This document shows positions 24,655 through 36,460 of a stretch of DNA of 64,000 nucleotides, piece after piece. Both the position numbers and the translations under genes were made by a program. The DNA is from Cryptomeria japonica (lineage: Eukaryota > Streptophyta > Pinopsida > Cupressales > Cupressaceae). The stretch's first letter is position 1, and the number at the start of each line of letters is the position of its first letter. The notes below the pieces were generated by a model. That model was not told the origin of the DNA. It saw only the letters and a list, made by a program, of their open reading frames with translations, and did no database searches. Location: the NCBI RefSeq assembly GCF_030272615.1, contig NC_081409.1:652706468-652770467 (forward strand), read 5' to 3'.

Positions 24655-26290
24655 TACATTTCAGTGCATATGCGGCAATCATTGCATCTCACGGGATCAA
24701 TTTCTTTGAGGCATTTCCAACAGTTCACGCGCCATTTCTGTGCTTCCTTATTTTGTATGCATATCCTGCAGTATTTCATTTTATAAAATTTGATAAAAAT
24801 CTGTGAGCTTTGATAAATGTTCATATACTGTTCCAAAACTGAGATGGTGGCACAGACACGGAGGATGCTGGTAAGAGTTGTGAATTTTGGTTCCAGGAAC
24901 CACCAATTGCATTGGCTCGAAAGTTCCCAGAGTTTTTTCAGCAAACTCATTTGTGCACGGATTTCAATCACTGAATACTGTGAAACCATATTTCAATAAA
25001 AATTTCCGTCAATCGATTCACAGGCCATGTTTATGCTTACACACTTTCCACACTCGTCTTCCAGATCAATTGCAGCCACAACATCTGATAAATATATTGG
25101 TTTGAAAGTTTTAAAGGCTCTATCAATAAATTTATTTTCAATATATCCTATAGTCATGGCATCGTATATATGAATCTGGACTCCCCCAAGGACACTACGA
25201 ACAGTCCACTTGCCGTGTCTATACTTTCACATTTTACATGCATAGAAATTGCAACGCCGTCATCTGGAAAACATATTCTACTTTTGACGCTTTAATGGAT
25301 GTCCACACCAGATTCCAAGACTCCAGTCTTAACATGGGTAGGCATAAAGCTAGCCAAGGATAGTTTGTATTTATGAGATAGCATTTCTTTAAAACGTGTA
25401 TCTCGTGGCATTTGCAGATTCAATATCCCATACAATTCTTCTTTCAACTATCCTTCGATAAATATCCATAACCGGTTCAATTAAGCTCTCATTGTGCAGG
25501 GGCAGGGAGGATGACGACAACAGCTGCGAAGTTTGGTTTTAAAACTAAAAATTGCATTTGTTTTAAAATTTGTATTGCTTTTTCAATGAATTCATTTTGT
25601 GCATATTCACAAGTAAAGAAGGCACTGATAATGGTTGTGGTATCGGCTTTGTGCATGCTGTGTGTACTTGCTCAAAAGCGTATAAGGCGTTTCCAATATA
25701 TCTATCTTCTGCAAGCATTCGTTCCATGGGATCTCGTTTTCTTTGGTGTAACCTGCCCATTACTTTTACTCAGAAGTTGCTTGAAACCTTTTCCATAAAT
25801 TGATTTTCGAATATTCATTATACTGTGATGGATGTGCTGTGATCACAAGTTGTCATCTCTTCGAGGCGTTATGTCAAACCGTTCACACACCACGTCTATG
25901 CTTCAACATTGTTTTGATGGATGTTGATAGTTGTTCAAAAACACTCATTCGATTGCATTAGCTCGATGGTTTTGGAGCCTTTTTCAGTCGATCTGTTTTA
26001 TGAGAAAACTAGATTGTCCATCAGGGTCCTGCTCTGCACCGAAAATGTGGGTCTACACACATAATCTCTGGAGTAACAATGAATGCTGGAGGTTCTCTAA
26101 AAATCTTCATTTGGCTTAGATTCTACATTAGCAGTTTTTTTTTCATAATTATCCTCAGTGTCTCCAATTTCAACTCCATTTAAATCAGCTTCAAATGTAA
26201 CAACATTTGTCCAGGTTTGCATCATGGTCAAATTTTTCTTAAGTTTTTACAACAAGTTCATTTTGTGCAAATCCAATTAGGGTTTACATT
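24655..26290 (-). pseudogene. Fossil pentatricopeptide-repeat (PPR) gene
   Basis: Several minus-strand segments resemble plant PLS-type PPR repeats, which bind organellar RNA when functional. One frame at about 25475-25645 reads EYAQNEFIEKAIQILKQMQ followed shortly by LKPNFAAVVVILPA, the usual 'YAQNG..EKAL..F.QMQ..G.KPN..T..S.LPACA' pattern. A second is at 24790-25000 (LEPKFTTLTSILRVCATISV, LEQYMNI). A third is near 25085-25140 (IGYIENKFIDRAFKTFK). Weaker copies lie near 25930-26000 and 26230-26280. Frames switch repeatedly and stops are common, so no full repeat domain survives. Plus-strand ORFs in the same interval are shadows. Family match is by eye but several independent repeats agree. 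Confidence 0.65.
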
Positions 26291-26755
26291 CCTCCATGTC
26301 TCATAGATATGTAGAAAAAGTTGGGGGCCACCATTTTATGTGCTTATTTAATATTTAAATTTTTTTTTTTTCTTTTAAAAAGATTAATTTTTCCTCAACA
26401 TGTAATTAATTTATGGGACATTGCGACTTCGTAAAAAGATTTTACATCTCCCCCGGATCATTATCAAATGATTTTGTGCAAGTAAGAATGTTGAAGGGGT
26501 CCACCATTTAAATTTGTAATGTCTCATTTAGATTTACTTAATGCAATTTCTCTTTCCCTTTTTTTATGATTAATTTAAATCATATGATTTAAATTTTGAA
26601 TTCACCTATAACTTTATATTTGAACTCAATCTTTTGCCTCTGGGTGTCATGACATTAGTTTGCCTCCCTTTGAAACTATATGCTTGGCTCTACCCTTATG
26701 GGAGCCGTATTTACCCCCACAAATTATCCCCGTGTGTTATTCTTACGAACTTGGG

Positions 26756-26991
26756 CATTGGCATTAAATCTGGCTTGCTATTTATGTCTTTCATTAAGGA
26801 ACTTGTAACAAAAATAACCTCATCTAATGATCAAATAAACCATTTCTTCTCAAACCAATATCCATAAATTGGACATTGGCATTAAATCTGGCTTGCTATT
26901 TATGTCTTTCATTAAGGAACTTGTAACAAAAATAACCTCATCTAATGATCAAATAAACCATTTCTTCTCAAACCAATATCCATAAATTGGA
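26756..26991. repeat. 118-bp tandem duplication, apparently identical copies
   Basis: The unit starting CATTGGCATTAAATCTGGC occupies 26756-26873 and repeats at 26874-26991 with no difference that I can see. It lies just upstream of a gypsy integrase remnant. Confidence 0.92.
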
Positions 26992-27059
26992 AAAACTTGA
27001 TGTCAGCAAGGAAAACTTCAATAACTTTGTGAAAGTGCTCTCCCTGGTTAATCAACATG

Positions 27060-27540
27060 CACTTCAAGAGAATATGAAGTAGTCCTAAAACCAAGAAAAG
27101 ATGTATATTGATTGCCATCAATTAGAAAGAGTTTTTGAGGTCGGAGACATGGTTTCCTTGAGGTTATAGAAAATCTTCCCTCAAGGGAAGTGGAGAAAGT
27201 TGAGGTTGCCTATGAGCTGAAACTTCTAGAAAATAGTAGGATTCACAATGTTTTTTAGGTGTTATATTTGAAAAAGCTTTTTTTAGGTGTTATATTTGAA
27301 AAAAGCACTTGTACAACAAGTTACACCTTCATTAGAGTTGCCACCACTTGATAATGAGGGCAAATTGGTTTTGGACCCTGAGGCTATCATTGATATGAGG
27401 AAGAAGTGGTTTTGAAAGGAGGCAATTCTTGAGTATTTAAAGAAAAGGAAAAACTTGCCTCTTGAAGATGCTATGCAGAAAGGAGCAAAAATCTTTGATC
27501 ATCCAAATTTGAAAATGTTTGAAGACATCCGTTCAAATGT
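27060..27540 (+). pseudogene. Ty3/gypsy integrase C-terminus and chromodomain remnant
   Basis: Plus-strand frames show MYIDCHQLERVFEVGDMV (about 27100), then after a stop and frame shifts VAYELKLLENSRIHNVF (about 27205), then LPPLDNEGKLVLDPEAIIDM (about 27340) and RKKW, and finally EYLK. This is the order found at the 3' end of plant chromovirus-type gypsy pol: integrase C-terminal GD-V-L region, the 'ELP..SRIHNVFHVS.LK' stretch, and a chromodomain. A direct repeat around TTTTTAGGTGTTATATTTGAAA (27254 and 27280) interrupts it. It is clearly inactive. Confidence 0.7.
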
Positions 27541-28560
27541 TTTTTTTTTTTTGATGAGTAAAGGCAGAGCCAGATTTATATTAATTTTGGTTAAATACAT
27601 AAATTATTCTCTGAGTTCCATAACATTCCAAAAACCCCTGTTCTCAAAAAGCTCAACAAAACATAGTTCCCTTCTAGGGTTGGAGACTTTTAGGCTTATG
27701 CTTTAGCCATTTTATCAAAGCATTCAAAAATTTAATATAAAATGTTTTTAAACACACTGTTTAATAATATTAAATAATAAAACAATACAATAAAGTAAGA
27801 AATGCATAATTTTAATTTGAGCGTTAATATTTGTGTCCTGAGATCTTCAAATAGGTATAAGGTATAAAGGGCATTCCTATTTCATTTTTGTATCATCTAA
27901 TTTTGGCAATTCTGGAGCGAACTCTTGCAAATTTAGTTTTCAGTGCGAAAGGGACAAAAACCCTCCTCCAGACTACAAAAATCCTAGGTGAAGACTTGTT
28001 TATGCTAGAACCAACTGAAGGCATCCTCCAGCCACGCCACAGATTGCATCATTTTTGATATGGAGACTTAGATTACCCTTACGCAAGACATTTTGCTTAA
28101 ACCAAACAGCTTGATCGCCGCCAGTGAACCAGCACTGGGATACATATGGCTTGTCTGAGCCGCCAGATTTGGCTGCTGGTAATTTTTTTTATAATTTGAA
28201 GTTGTACTCTGTATTCATTGAGGAATAAAATTGCTATCAAAGTTAAATAATCCTTTTCAGATCTGCAGTTTCTCCATTTTGGAGCACAAGGACAGTATAG
28301 TTTGATTTCATTCAATCTGAGTGCGTCTGCCATAAACTCGTTCTTTCCAAGTTTGCGGTATTTATCATTATGTGCTTGGGTACAACAGTAAATGACAGTT
28401 TGGGTTTGACTATTTTTAAGTTGAATCCTAAGAGTAAACCCTAGCGACAATTACACTTTAATATTTGTCATTGAATTATCAATTTTCAGCTGTGTTATGT
28501 ATTTAAGCTGCTGTATTTGTGCAAATTATGGAAATTTTTTTATGCTATATATTGTAAGGC
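27541..28560 (-). other. Unassigned region with a 117-codon minus-strand frame
   Basis: A T-run at 27540-27552 begins a stretch without known motifs. A minus-strand frame at 28097-28450 (MSLGFTLRIQLKNSQTQTV...) and its downstream continuation in other frames have mildly coding-like composition but no recognised domain. I see no start context, splice pattern or partner copy that would support a gene. Confidence 0.25.
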
Positions 28561-28619
28561 TGCGTCCGGCTTTACAGAACTGGGGAAAAGAATCCTGGGA
28601 GCCACCCAATTGGAAGCTG

Positions 28620-29063
28620 AATTGGAAACTTAGCGTTAATAAATAAATCAAAATCTATATTTATTCCTTTCAAGTTAATGGTTTAGAATTATATTTTCAA
28701 ATCGAGAAACAAGTACAGCTTGAGAGCAGAAAATAAAACAGAGAGAATAATACTACGCATGCTACAGCACACAATCACAGATTTTTATTTATTGATTTGA
28801 ATGCATTACAATTACAATTATTTATAGAGGATCCATACGATCCATCTCAACTGGGATAAAGAAGAAAATATCAAACAGGAAACTATTACATAACAGATTG
28901 GAAAACGTGGAGAACAGATTTGGATATGTGGAAGAGATGTGGCAGGGAGTGTAACAGAACTATAGCAAATGTGGGAAACCAGACTCAATGGATACAGTGA
29001 ACTGCAGTTCAGTTTCAATTGATTGTCTGTGTGTAGTGTGGGAGAAATTAATTTTTTCCAACA
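28620..29063 (-). mobile_element. Copia-type LTR, minus strand, inner boundary defined
   Basis: On the minus strand an LTR starts TGTTGGAAAAAATT at 29063, has a TATA box (CCTCTATAAATAATTG, plus-strand near 28820-28835) and a downstream AATAAATAAAA. Immediately before it (plus-strand 29064-29077) is a purine tract, AATTAAGGGGGAG on the minus strand, so this is the 3' LTR of a minus-strand element. The outer boundary near 28620 is approximate and no target duplication was found. Confidence 0.6.
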
Positions 29064-29954
29064 CTCCCCCTTAATTTCTACCATTAATAGTTTGACTTTG
29101 AACATCAACATTTGCCTTTAATATTCAAAGTTTTCTATCGATTCTAGTAAATCCCATAATTCTGTTGGGATGCTCTAGCCATGAGCTCTGGTCCACTTGG
29201 TTATCCACTCCATTGTAGGTTCAAGTGTGATACACTTGTTTTATTTTTCAACACCTGCATTGAGTCACACTGGTGGTACTCAAGGATTGTAACTTTAGTG
29301 GGCTCTTCTGGCCTCTTTCCAAACCATGATTAATTTTCTTGCAATCTCCTTTCTTCTCTAGATTCACATGCCTTCTTATCTTCCTTGGCTACCACAAATT
29401 ATTGTCTTCAAACAGCAATCCTTTGCCTTCAGGCTCTCAATAATCTGCCTGCTACGTCTTTGGCTTCAAAAATTGCTTCGACACCTTGCAATCTTCTTTC
29501 ACCTCTTTATGGTCATTACAATTTTCCTGCAACTTCTATTTTGACGGGATGATACATCTATCCCTTCTTCCTGCTTCTGCTTTTTACAAATCTTTCACTC
29601 TCTCTTAACCTTCAACTGCTGCGACAATTTTCTTTAAACACTTAATGGTTGGTTTTCGGACCCTTTTCTTTCTTTTTGCTTCAGTTAACTGTGGTTTGCA
29701 AGGTGACAATATTGCTTTTCTCCCCTTCATTTCTTCAATTGTTTGCTAATGATCTCTTCAACATTTGACAGCTTCACTCAGAATTCTGCAACTATAGCTT
29801 CGGCTACCTTTCTATTGACATTGAAAAATAAACAGCTACAGACCTACAAAATGATGTTCAGTTTCAATACACTTTAGTACACTGCTTCATTTTTACTGAC
29901 TCCCCTCATCATAACCACCTTGGGATTTTGTGGCTTATCCCTAACCAATACAAT

Positions 29955-30115
29955 TCTGAAATGGTTTCAGCTTACCACGAACCATCACACGAAGTGGTTT
30001 CTAGCTGACCACAAACTCTACACAGAAGTGGTTTCAGCTGACCACAAACCTTACTTACAAGTGGTTTCGGCTGATCCCAAACCTCAAATACAAGTGGTTT
30101 AAGCTGACCATGAAC
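29955..30115. repeat. ~40-bp tandem repeat with palindromic core
   Basis: Five units with the core GTGGTTTCAGCTGACCAC, spaced about 35-40 bp. The core is an imperfect palindrome (GTGGT...ACCAC). Confidence 0.75.
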
Positions 30116-30146
30116 CATTATGATGGGGACATTAATGGACACACTT

Positions 30147-30630
30147 GAAAATTTTCTAATTTCTTTGGCACACACAAAATATGTACCAAACACAAACACT
30201 GAAAAACCATCTCTCGCTATGAGACAACTCATGTGCCCTTTTCTCACAAGGAGACAAGATGCACCTTCTGACACTGCCACTTGCACAGAGGCTCCCCATA
30301 GACCACTGATCTGTTTCAACTTTTCTCACAATGATGACTTTTCAATGATTTGCATCTCACAAATAGCTTCAGCCTCAGCTCCAAACTTTCTGAAAATTTT
30401 CTAATTTCTTTGGCAGGCACAAAATATGTACCGAACACAAACACTGCAAAAACATCTCTCGCTATGAGACGACTCGTGTGCCCTACTCTCACAAGGAGAC
30501 AAGACGCACCTTCTGACACTGCCACTTGCACAGAGGCACCCCATAGACCACTGATCTGTTTCAACTCTTCTCACAATTATGACTTTTCAATGATTTGCAT
30601 CTCACAAACAGCTTCAGCCTCAGCTCCAAT
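30147..30630. repeat. 245-bp tandem duplication
   Basis: The segment starting GAAAATTTTCTAATTTC at 30147 repeats at 30392 with roughly 6% differences. The paired ORFs on each strand (for example KQISGLWGASVQVAVSEGAS on the minus strand in both copies) are consequences of the duplication. Confidence 0.9.
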
Positions 30631-31501
30631 CTCTCCTTCGCTTTGCACATTAACAGAGATCCAACACTTGCAATTTTCTTCTAACAGGTGGCTTCAAAAA
30701 ACAGCGACCTCCTACTTTGACCATGAACTTCACTTTGAGGGCAGCTAAAAAGTCTTCAGCATCCTTTTGTCTTTAGCGGTCTTCAACTTTAGGCGACTAC
30801 TCCAAGCCTGCGGTGGTTTCTTTCCTCTCTAACGACTCTAGCAAATGCAGTGCCTGCCATCTAAACTTTGCTTTGGCATTTTTTGTCAGATCTGAAACAG
30901 ATCTGCACGCCTTCAATCTCCACAAGTGATGTACAAATTGCCTTGTTCTTCTGTTGCGCAGCAACCACTCACGTCCTTGTACTTCAATAGCATCTTTGCC
31001 TTAAAACATTTCTATAATAAATCTCTGCAAATCCAGCTGCTAACACACATTAGATTAAGTAGCCAAAAAATCTTATTCCATGGGTCACAATCCAACAACT
31101 ACTTTATCCCAACTTTACACCCACATATCATAGCTCAAAACTAAGCCCACATAGTGCAAAGATTTTCTAGGCGGTTTGTACACTCTTGCACAGCTGACTG
31201 TGTACAACTGCAGTTTTAATACTTCATTTGCAGGCTGGTGCTTGCTAATCTTTCCCCCTAGGCTCTAATCACACCCCTTATTGTATCTCCAGTACTATTA
31301 CTAACAAGCACAGGTTTTGGCTTTACAGCACTATCAGATTGAGCAAGATTACTACTCCCAAATGGATTTCCTACACCCAGATCAGAAAGATGAAAGATCG
31401 GAAGAAAAATTTAGACTTTCCTTGCCATTTGCTGCATCAGCTCAACTTTCGAGTGCTTATACACTTATAATCCTGGGACCTCTTGTGAGGGTGTTAGGTC
31501 C

Positions 31502-31668
31502 TGTTGTGACCTTTTTCACACATTGCCCCATTGCAAATGGGGACCCCCTGTTTTTGCTTTTTAGGGTTTTGCCTTGGCGTCACAACTGCTAAGTCCAATC
31601 TTTTTGCAATGAGAAGTTAGAATTTTTGAGTGGTCATCAAAGCCAGTTAGGGAAATCATGGTCAAAAC
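31502..31668 (+). mobile_element. Gypsy-type LTR head, left of the hAT insertion
   Basis: Begins TGTTGTGACC and contains a perfect 7-bp stem, CCCCATT-GCA-AATGGGG, at 31526-31542. A related head occurs at 55694. The sequence continues on the other side of the hAT element at 36023. The far end of this LTR-like tract is undefined; promoter-like sequence at 39790 suggests that it may extend to about 40400. Confidence 0.5.
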
Positions 31669-32095
31669 CAAAGATGTAAATATCTTAATCGACAATAAAT
31701 CTTTCGGCCAAAATTTTAAAAAAAATTGGGAATCAGGAAAAAATCGGGAAAAAATCGGCAATAAATCACCAAAATTATCAAACATTTGAAAATATATAAT
31801 TTTTTAAAATATTCTAAAAAAGTACATGTATACACTAAATTTATAGAACACAATAGCATATTACTGGTTTCCATCATAAATAAATCATAGTTTGAGACTT
31901 TGAGTCAAATACATACCATATGGCATATAGCAAAATGATATACCAAAAAAACAAGTTCAAGTTCTAAATAGTAAATACTAAATACAATTGAGTCAAATCC
32001 ATATTGTAGAGCGTAGACCACAAAACAAATCAGTGAAGTCTGAAATTCTGAATACATATTAAAGTTCATGGTTTCATATCATTGAAAACTGGAAA

Positions 32096-34513
32096 TCATA
32101 GATTGCGTTTGCGACTAAAGCTCAAAAAACTCTGTTGCCGCTGAGTGGGTGTTGAAGTAGATGGTGTTGCAGCAGTTGCTGCTGCTGCAATATCCTCAAC
32201 CGGTGATGAATCTGCCTCTTCTAGATCAACAAACTCATCACCCGCCTCCTCACGTTCTGCCACCTTTGCCGCCCATTCAGCTGCCTCCCTCTCCATCTCA
32301 TCTGACTGAGCGTCAGTGATAAATGCATCCACATCAATATCACTAGTAGCACCATCAGGTTCAACAATCCAATCCATTGTGTATGGATCAATCTCATCAA
32401 TGTCAAGTGCCTCATATGAATTGTTCCTTTGTACCCTCCTTTCATGCAGTCGAAGGTTGTACCGCACATATACAAGGTCATTCAAGCGCTTTTGAGTCAA
32501 CCTATTGCGCTTCTTTGTGTGAATGGCCTCAAAGACACTCCAGTTGCGCTCACAACCAGAAGCACTACAAGGTTGAGATAATATGCGGATTGCAAGCTTT
32601 TGAAGATTAGGCGTTGTGGCACCATAATCTTCCCACCACAGATCTGCAAGCATACAAATTGGCATTTATAACTCGGTAAAGATTTTTATAAACTTAAAGA
32701 TTGAAATAAATGGTAAAATAGATTTAAGAGCACATTTGTTTGTACCTGGCAGCAGGGTGTCTCTCTTACGAATACCAATAGGTGAAGAAAACAATGGCCC
32801 ATCTTCCTTCTTGTACCTCTGCAACTCATCAACAATGATGTCTTGAATATTTTCATTAGGAACCAACCTCTGAATACATGTGTCAAGGCCAAGTTGAACC
32901 TCCTCATCTATTTTGAAAGTGCGGGAGTAAAAGAACTTGGGGTTCAAATAGTAGGCAGCAACATGGATATGTTGGTGGAGTTGTCGGTTCCACCTTCGAT
33001 CAATTATGCGCCATATGGGTTCATATTTAGTCCTCTCTGACCCATACAAGTGTTGAATTGCCTCTTTGGCCTTATCCATGGCCTCATATAGATACCCTAT
33101 GGGGCTTTTATCCCCATCCACCATCTGTAGAACCCTCACCAACGGTTCTGACAACTAGACATGACAAATTTAACAAAAATCAGCAATGTGTAATATTAGA
33201 AAATTAAAAAATATATCATCAATTGAAATTTGAACTTTGAACACTTACATTGATGATCTCCTCCATGAGTTTGGCAAATCTATCATCAAAAACGGCCTTC
33301 ACGACCTTCTCTGCTTCAGGCTTCCTACAATAAGGGCATTGCAACCATCTTTCACTCACAAACATCCTCTTTAAGTTGGGCAATGCACGTAATATGTTCT
33401 GTAAGTTGAGAAAATTCGTGGCAAAACGTGTGACTCCTGAATGCACAAGATCCTTACCATCAGTGTGTTGTCTCATAAGTTCCAAGACCCATGTGTGGTT
33501 GTAGATGTACTTTGTGATTTCCCTTCCATCTTCAACCACATTCTTCACCCAACTAAGTTTCCCTATGTCCTCGAGGAGTAAATCAAGGCAATGAGCAGCA
33601 CAAGGGCTCCGAAATAATGACGGATGCCTAGCCTGTAGAAGTTTACCGCTGCCACATATGCAGCTGCATTATCGGTCACAACCTGAACAACATTCTGCAC
33701 TCCCACTTCGATCACCACCTCATCCAACATGTTGCACAAGGTTTCTGCATTCTTCACTTGAATTGAGGCATCAATCGATTTTAAAAATACCACCTGTCCC
33801 TCTGAAGCAACTAGAAAGTTTATGAGTGTCCTATTCCTACTATCCGTCCACCCATTAGATAAAATGGTGCAGCCATTCTTTTCCCAATTCCTCCTTTGTT
33901 GTTCCACCAGCTGATGTGTGTTTTGTACCTCATCCTGCAATAATGGCTCACTCAACTCATAACGACTTGGGGACTTGAACCCCTTACCAGAAATGGTCAA
34001 TCCACTGACCATTTGCTCCCAATATGGACTCTCAATAATACTAAACGGAATATTGTTGTAAATCCAAAATCTAGTTTCTGCCGCTCTTGTTTGCTGATGC
34101 ACTTCCTTATTCCATGAAGTACCTAACAATCCAGGTTGTGCACCAGGAGTGTTACGAGGAATGAAAAAACCAGATGTATTGCTGCCCATTGCATTATTTT
34201 CAGACCCTGTAGAACTGATATCTCTCATTGGGGCTGCCATTGCCTCTGCTGTCCTGTTTTTTTTTATGCCTTATTTTGCTCATATCCTGAAATTCTTTCT
34301 TTTGCCTCCCTCTGAACCTCTTCAGGAACATCGGCGCATGCCGTAATATACTTTCCAGGGATCTTTCCAAGGTGATATTTGAGTCGATAAATGCCACCGG
34401 TCATAGTTTTTCGTGCAATGGTTACACATAACCTCTCCTGCCACTGCACCTGGTGTGCCATGTTTCCACAAAGGATCCCTCTTTTTACCACCACCAGTAG
34501 ATGAAGAAGCCAT
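32096..34513 (-). pseudogene. hAT transposase, three frameshifts, two introns
   Basis: Transposase of the enclosing element. In order on the minus strand: start MASSSTGGGKK at 34513; BED zinc finger (DPLWKHG, CNHC, YRLKYHL, then C) at about 34480-34330; a DUF659-like catalytic region (KNGCTILSNGWTDSRNRTLI, LKSIDAS, VVTDNAAAYVAA) at 34240-33640; a second half with WVLELMRQHTDG and TRFATNF; and the C-terminal dimerisation domain (SQPCSASGCERNWS, KKRNRLTQKRLNDLVYVRYN) ending at 32096. GT-AG introns are plausible at about 33163-33246 and 32648-32747. Frameshifts lie in an A-run in the BED finger (near 34409), in an A-run near 34262 and near 33643. The rest is well preserved, so the copy is not very old. 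Confidence 0.9.
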
Positions 34514-34563
34514 TGTCTTCTATAAATATTTGAAAGAAACCTAGCAAAAGAGAGAGTCAACAT

Positions 34564-35795
34564 AAAAAATCATATTCATATACAGTATACATAGTCTAAG
34601 ACTCTAAGATACACAGTCTAATATTACGCCATTACTTTATTATTTGAAAATTCTGGTTGTACACAGTCACAATTAAACTATTGAAAAAAAGACTTCAACT
34701 TTAATGAAAGAAGACTTCAATAAACTTCCAATTTGTCGTGTGAAGGTTGCTAATATTTTTTGTTAATGTATTGGTTCTATATAAGTTTGCTGTCTTCATT
34801 TCAGTTTTGTAGTGGTCTTAATCAGATGTCTGTGCATCACTTAGTCTTTGATGGATCAATTTTATATCAAGCTTGGGACACATTTAGTTAAAAGAATTCT
34901 GAAAAGAATGTAACATACAAATCAGAATCTCTGCATAAGCAATTGGATGCCTTGCCTTCTATGTTTGTTGCCTTGGAAAACACTTGGGAAGCTATTTTCA
35001 GGAATAGAACTATGAAGAACAAAGTTCTACTATAGGAAGAAAATGATTGTCTCTCAATAAACTATTAATAATAATGAAATAGTTCCATTAAACTAATAAT
35101 TATTAATAATAATGAAATTGTATAAAAATATAGTAATAATGAAATATATATGGAACCAGGAAAACAATATTGAATATATATTAAGTTTAACAGTTTGGGG
35201 TTACATATACTAAGTTAGTAACAGTTTAATTGTCTTTTCCATGTATATTTCAAATAGTATACTGTTTACATAATTATACATGAAATATATTATCTAACAG
35301 TATACTATTTGAAATATACAATTAATTTATGAAATATATTATGTAACAGTTTATAACTTTATATATTATATAGTATGTAATGAGTATAATATGAAATATA
35401 CATGCAGGAAAACATTATATATTAACAGTAAACTAGTAAATATATATTAAGTTTAACATAATCTCATACCAATAAATTTATTACGTTGTTAAACACTTAA
35501 ACTTGATATTATATTCAATATTTTTTATCGAATCTCATACTGATAAATTTATGAATGTTTAAGACTTAAGTGTTTAACAATGTCATAAATATCGCGGAAA
35601 TGCAGATCGCGGAAAAGTCCCTTGCCTGTGGACACTCACTGTTGCAGATTGCGGAAATGCAGATCGCGCCGTGTAGGAAATGCGGACTGTCGTCGCCGTG
35701 GAGGAAATGTGGACTGCGGACTGCGGAAATGTGGACTGCCGTCGCCATGGACGAAATGCGGACTCTCGTCGCCGTCTGAATCCACGCGATAAAAT
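34564..35795. other. 5' non-coding region of the hAT element with subterminal repeats
   Basis: AT-rich up to 35560, then a GC-rich cluster at 35590-35785. In that cluster GGAAATGYRGA occurs about six times, alternating with GTCGCCGTGG and CGCGG words. Iterated subterminal words near an end are the usual transposase-binding layout in hAT elements (family knowledge); binding here is inferred. Confidence 0.55.
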
Positions 35796-36460
35796 ATTCA
35801 CGTATTTAGGGCTAACTTAACGCTTTATAAAAAAAACAAGTGCCTTTTTTTTTCCCGATTCTTAACACTGAAAATTGCGATTTTCAACGATTTTCACAGG
35901 TTAAACTAGGGCTGATTTTTCTGAAAAATCTTTCGCGATTTAACTGGCGATAAAATCGGTTAAGGGTTTGCATTGGGAAAAATCGCGATTTTCCTAATTT
36001 TTCCCCGATATTTGCATCCTTGGTCAAAACAGTGTCTTGACACAGCCAATGTGCCTAGAAAGTCCAAAGAATGAAGATTGCAATTGATTTGGGTCAATTT
36101 GGACAACTTTCTATTTTTGGAAGGTTTATTCATGTATTTAGGGCTAACTTAATGCTTTATAAAAAAAAACAATTGCCTTTTTTTTTCCCGATTCTTAACA
36201 CCGAAAATCGCGATTTTCAACGATTTTCACATGTCAAACTAGGGCCGATTTTTCAGTAAAATCTTTTGTGATTTAACTGGCGATAAAATCGGTTACGGGT
36301 TTGCATCAGGAAAAATCGCGATTTTCTCGATTTTTCCCCGATATTTGCATCCTTGGTCAAAATAGTGTCTTGACATCGTCAATGTGCCTCGAAAGTCCAA
36401 AGAGCGAAGATTGCAATTGATTTGGGTCAATTTGGACAACTTTCTATTTTTGGAAGGTTT
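35796..36460. repeat. 332-bp tandem duplication covering hAT right end plus flank
   Basis: Copy 1 (35796-36127) contains the last 227 bp of the hAT element, the GTCAAAAC target duplication and 97 bp of host DNA. Copy 2 (36128-36460) repeats all of this, including a second terminus (36340-36355) and target-site copy GTCAAAAT (36356-36363). Copies differ by scattered changes and small indels. The duplication therefore happened after insertion and well before the present. Confidence 0.92.

Larger units (their letters stand above)
29064..31260 (-). mobile_element. Non-coding interior next to the copia-type LTR
   Basis: Probably the internal region of the minus-strand LTR element. No gag or pol motif is seen. 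It contains a GTGGTTTCAGCTGACCAC-type repeat (about five units, 29955-30110) and a 245-bp tandem duplication. A matching 5' LTR was not found, so the right limit is a guess. Confidence 0.35.
31661..36030 (-). mobile_element. 4.35-kb hAT DNA transposon with TIRs and 8-bp TSD
   Basis: The element occupies 31669-36022. Terminal inverted repeats are CAAAGATGTAAATATC (31669-31684) and, inverted, CAAGGATGCAAATATC (36007-36022), matching at 14 of 16 positions. Both flanks carry GTCAAAAC (31661-31668 and 36023-36030), the 8-bp duplication typical of hAT transposition. The transposase gene lies on the minus strand between. The element interrupts a gypsy-LTR-like sequence. The transposase is broken, so the copy is not autonomous. 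Its right terminus was later copied by a 332-bp tandem duplication. Confidence 0.93.

Noticed and set aside
24817-26119. Several plus-strand ORFs of 60-95 codons
   Set aside because: Shadows of the minus-strand PPR remnant.
28097-28450. Host gene encoding a 117-residue protein
   Set aside because: No recognised domain, no second copy and no convincing splice signals; left as unassigned.
30147-30748. ORFs of 82-132 codons on both strands
   Set aside because: Duplicate translations of the 245-bp tandem repeat; no motif.
31261-31275. Degenerate primer-binding site (GCTCTAATCACA) for a 5' LTR of the 28.6-kb element
   Set aside because: Three mismatches to the initiator-Met site and no LTR similar to 28620-29063 follows.
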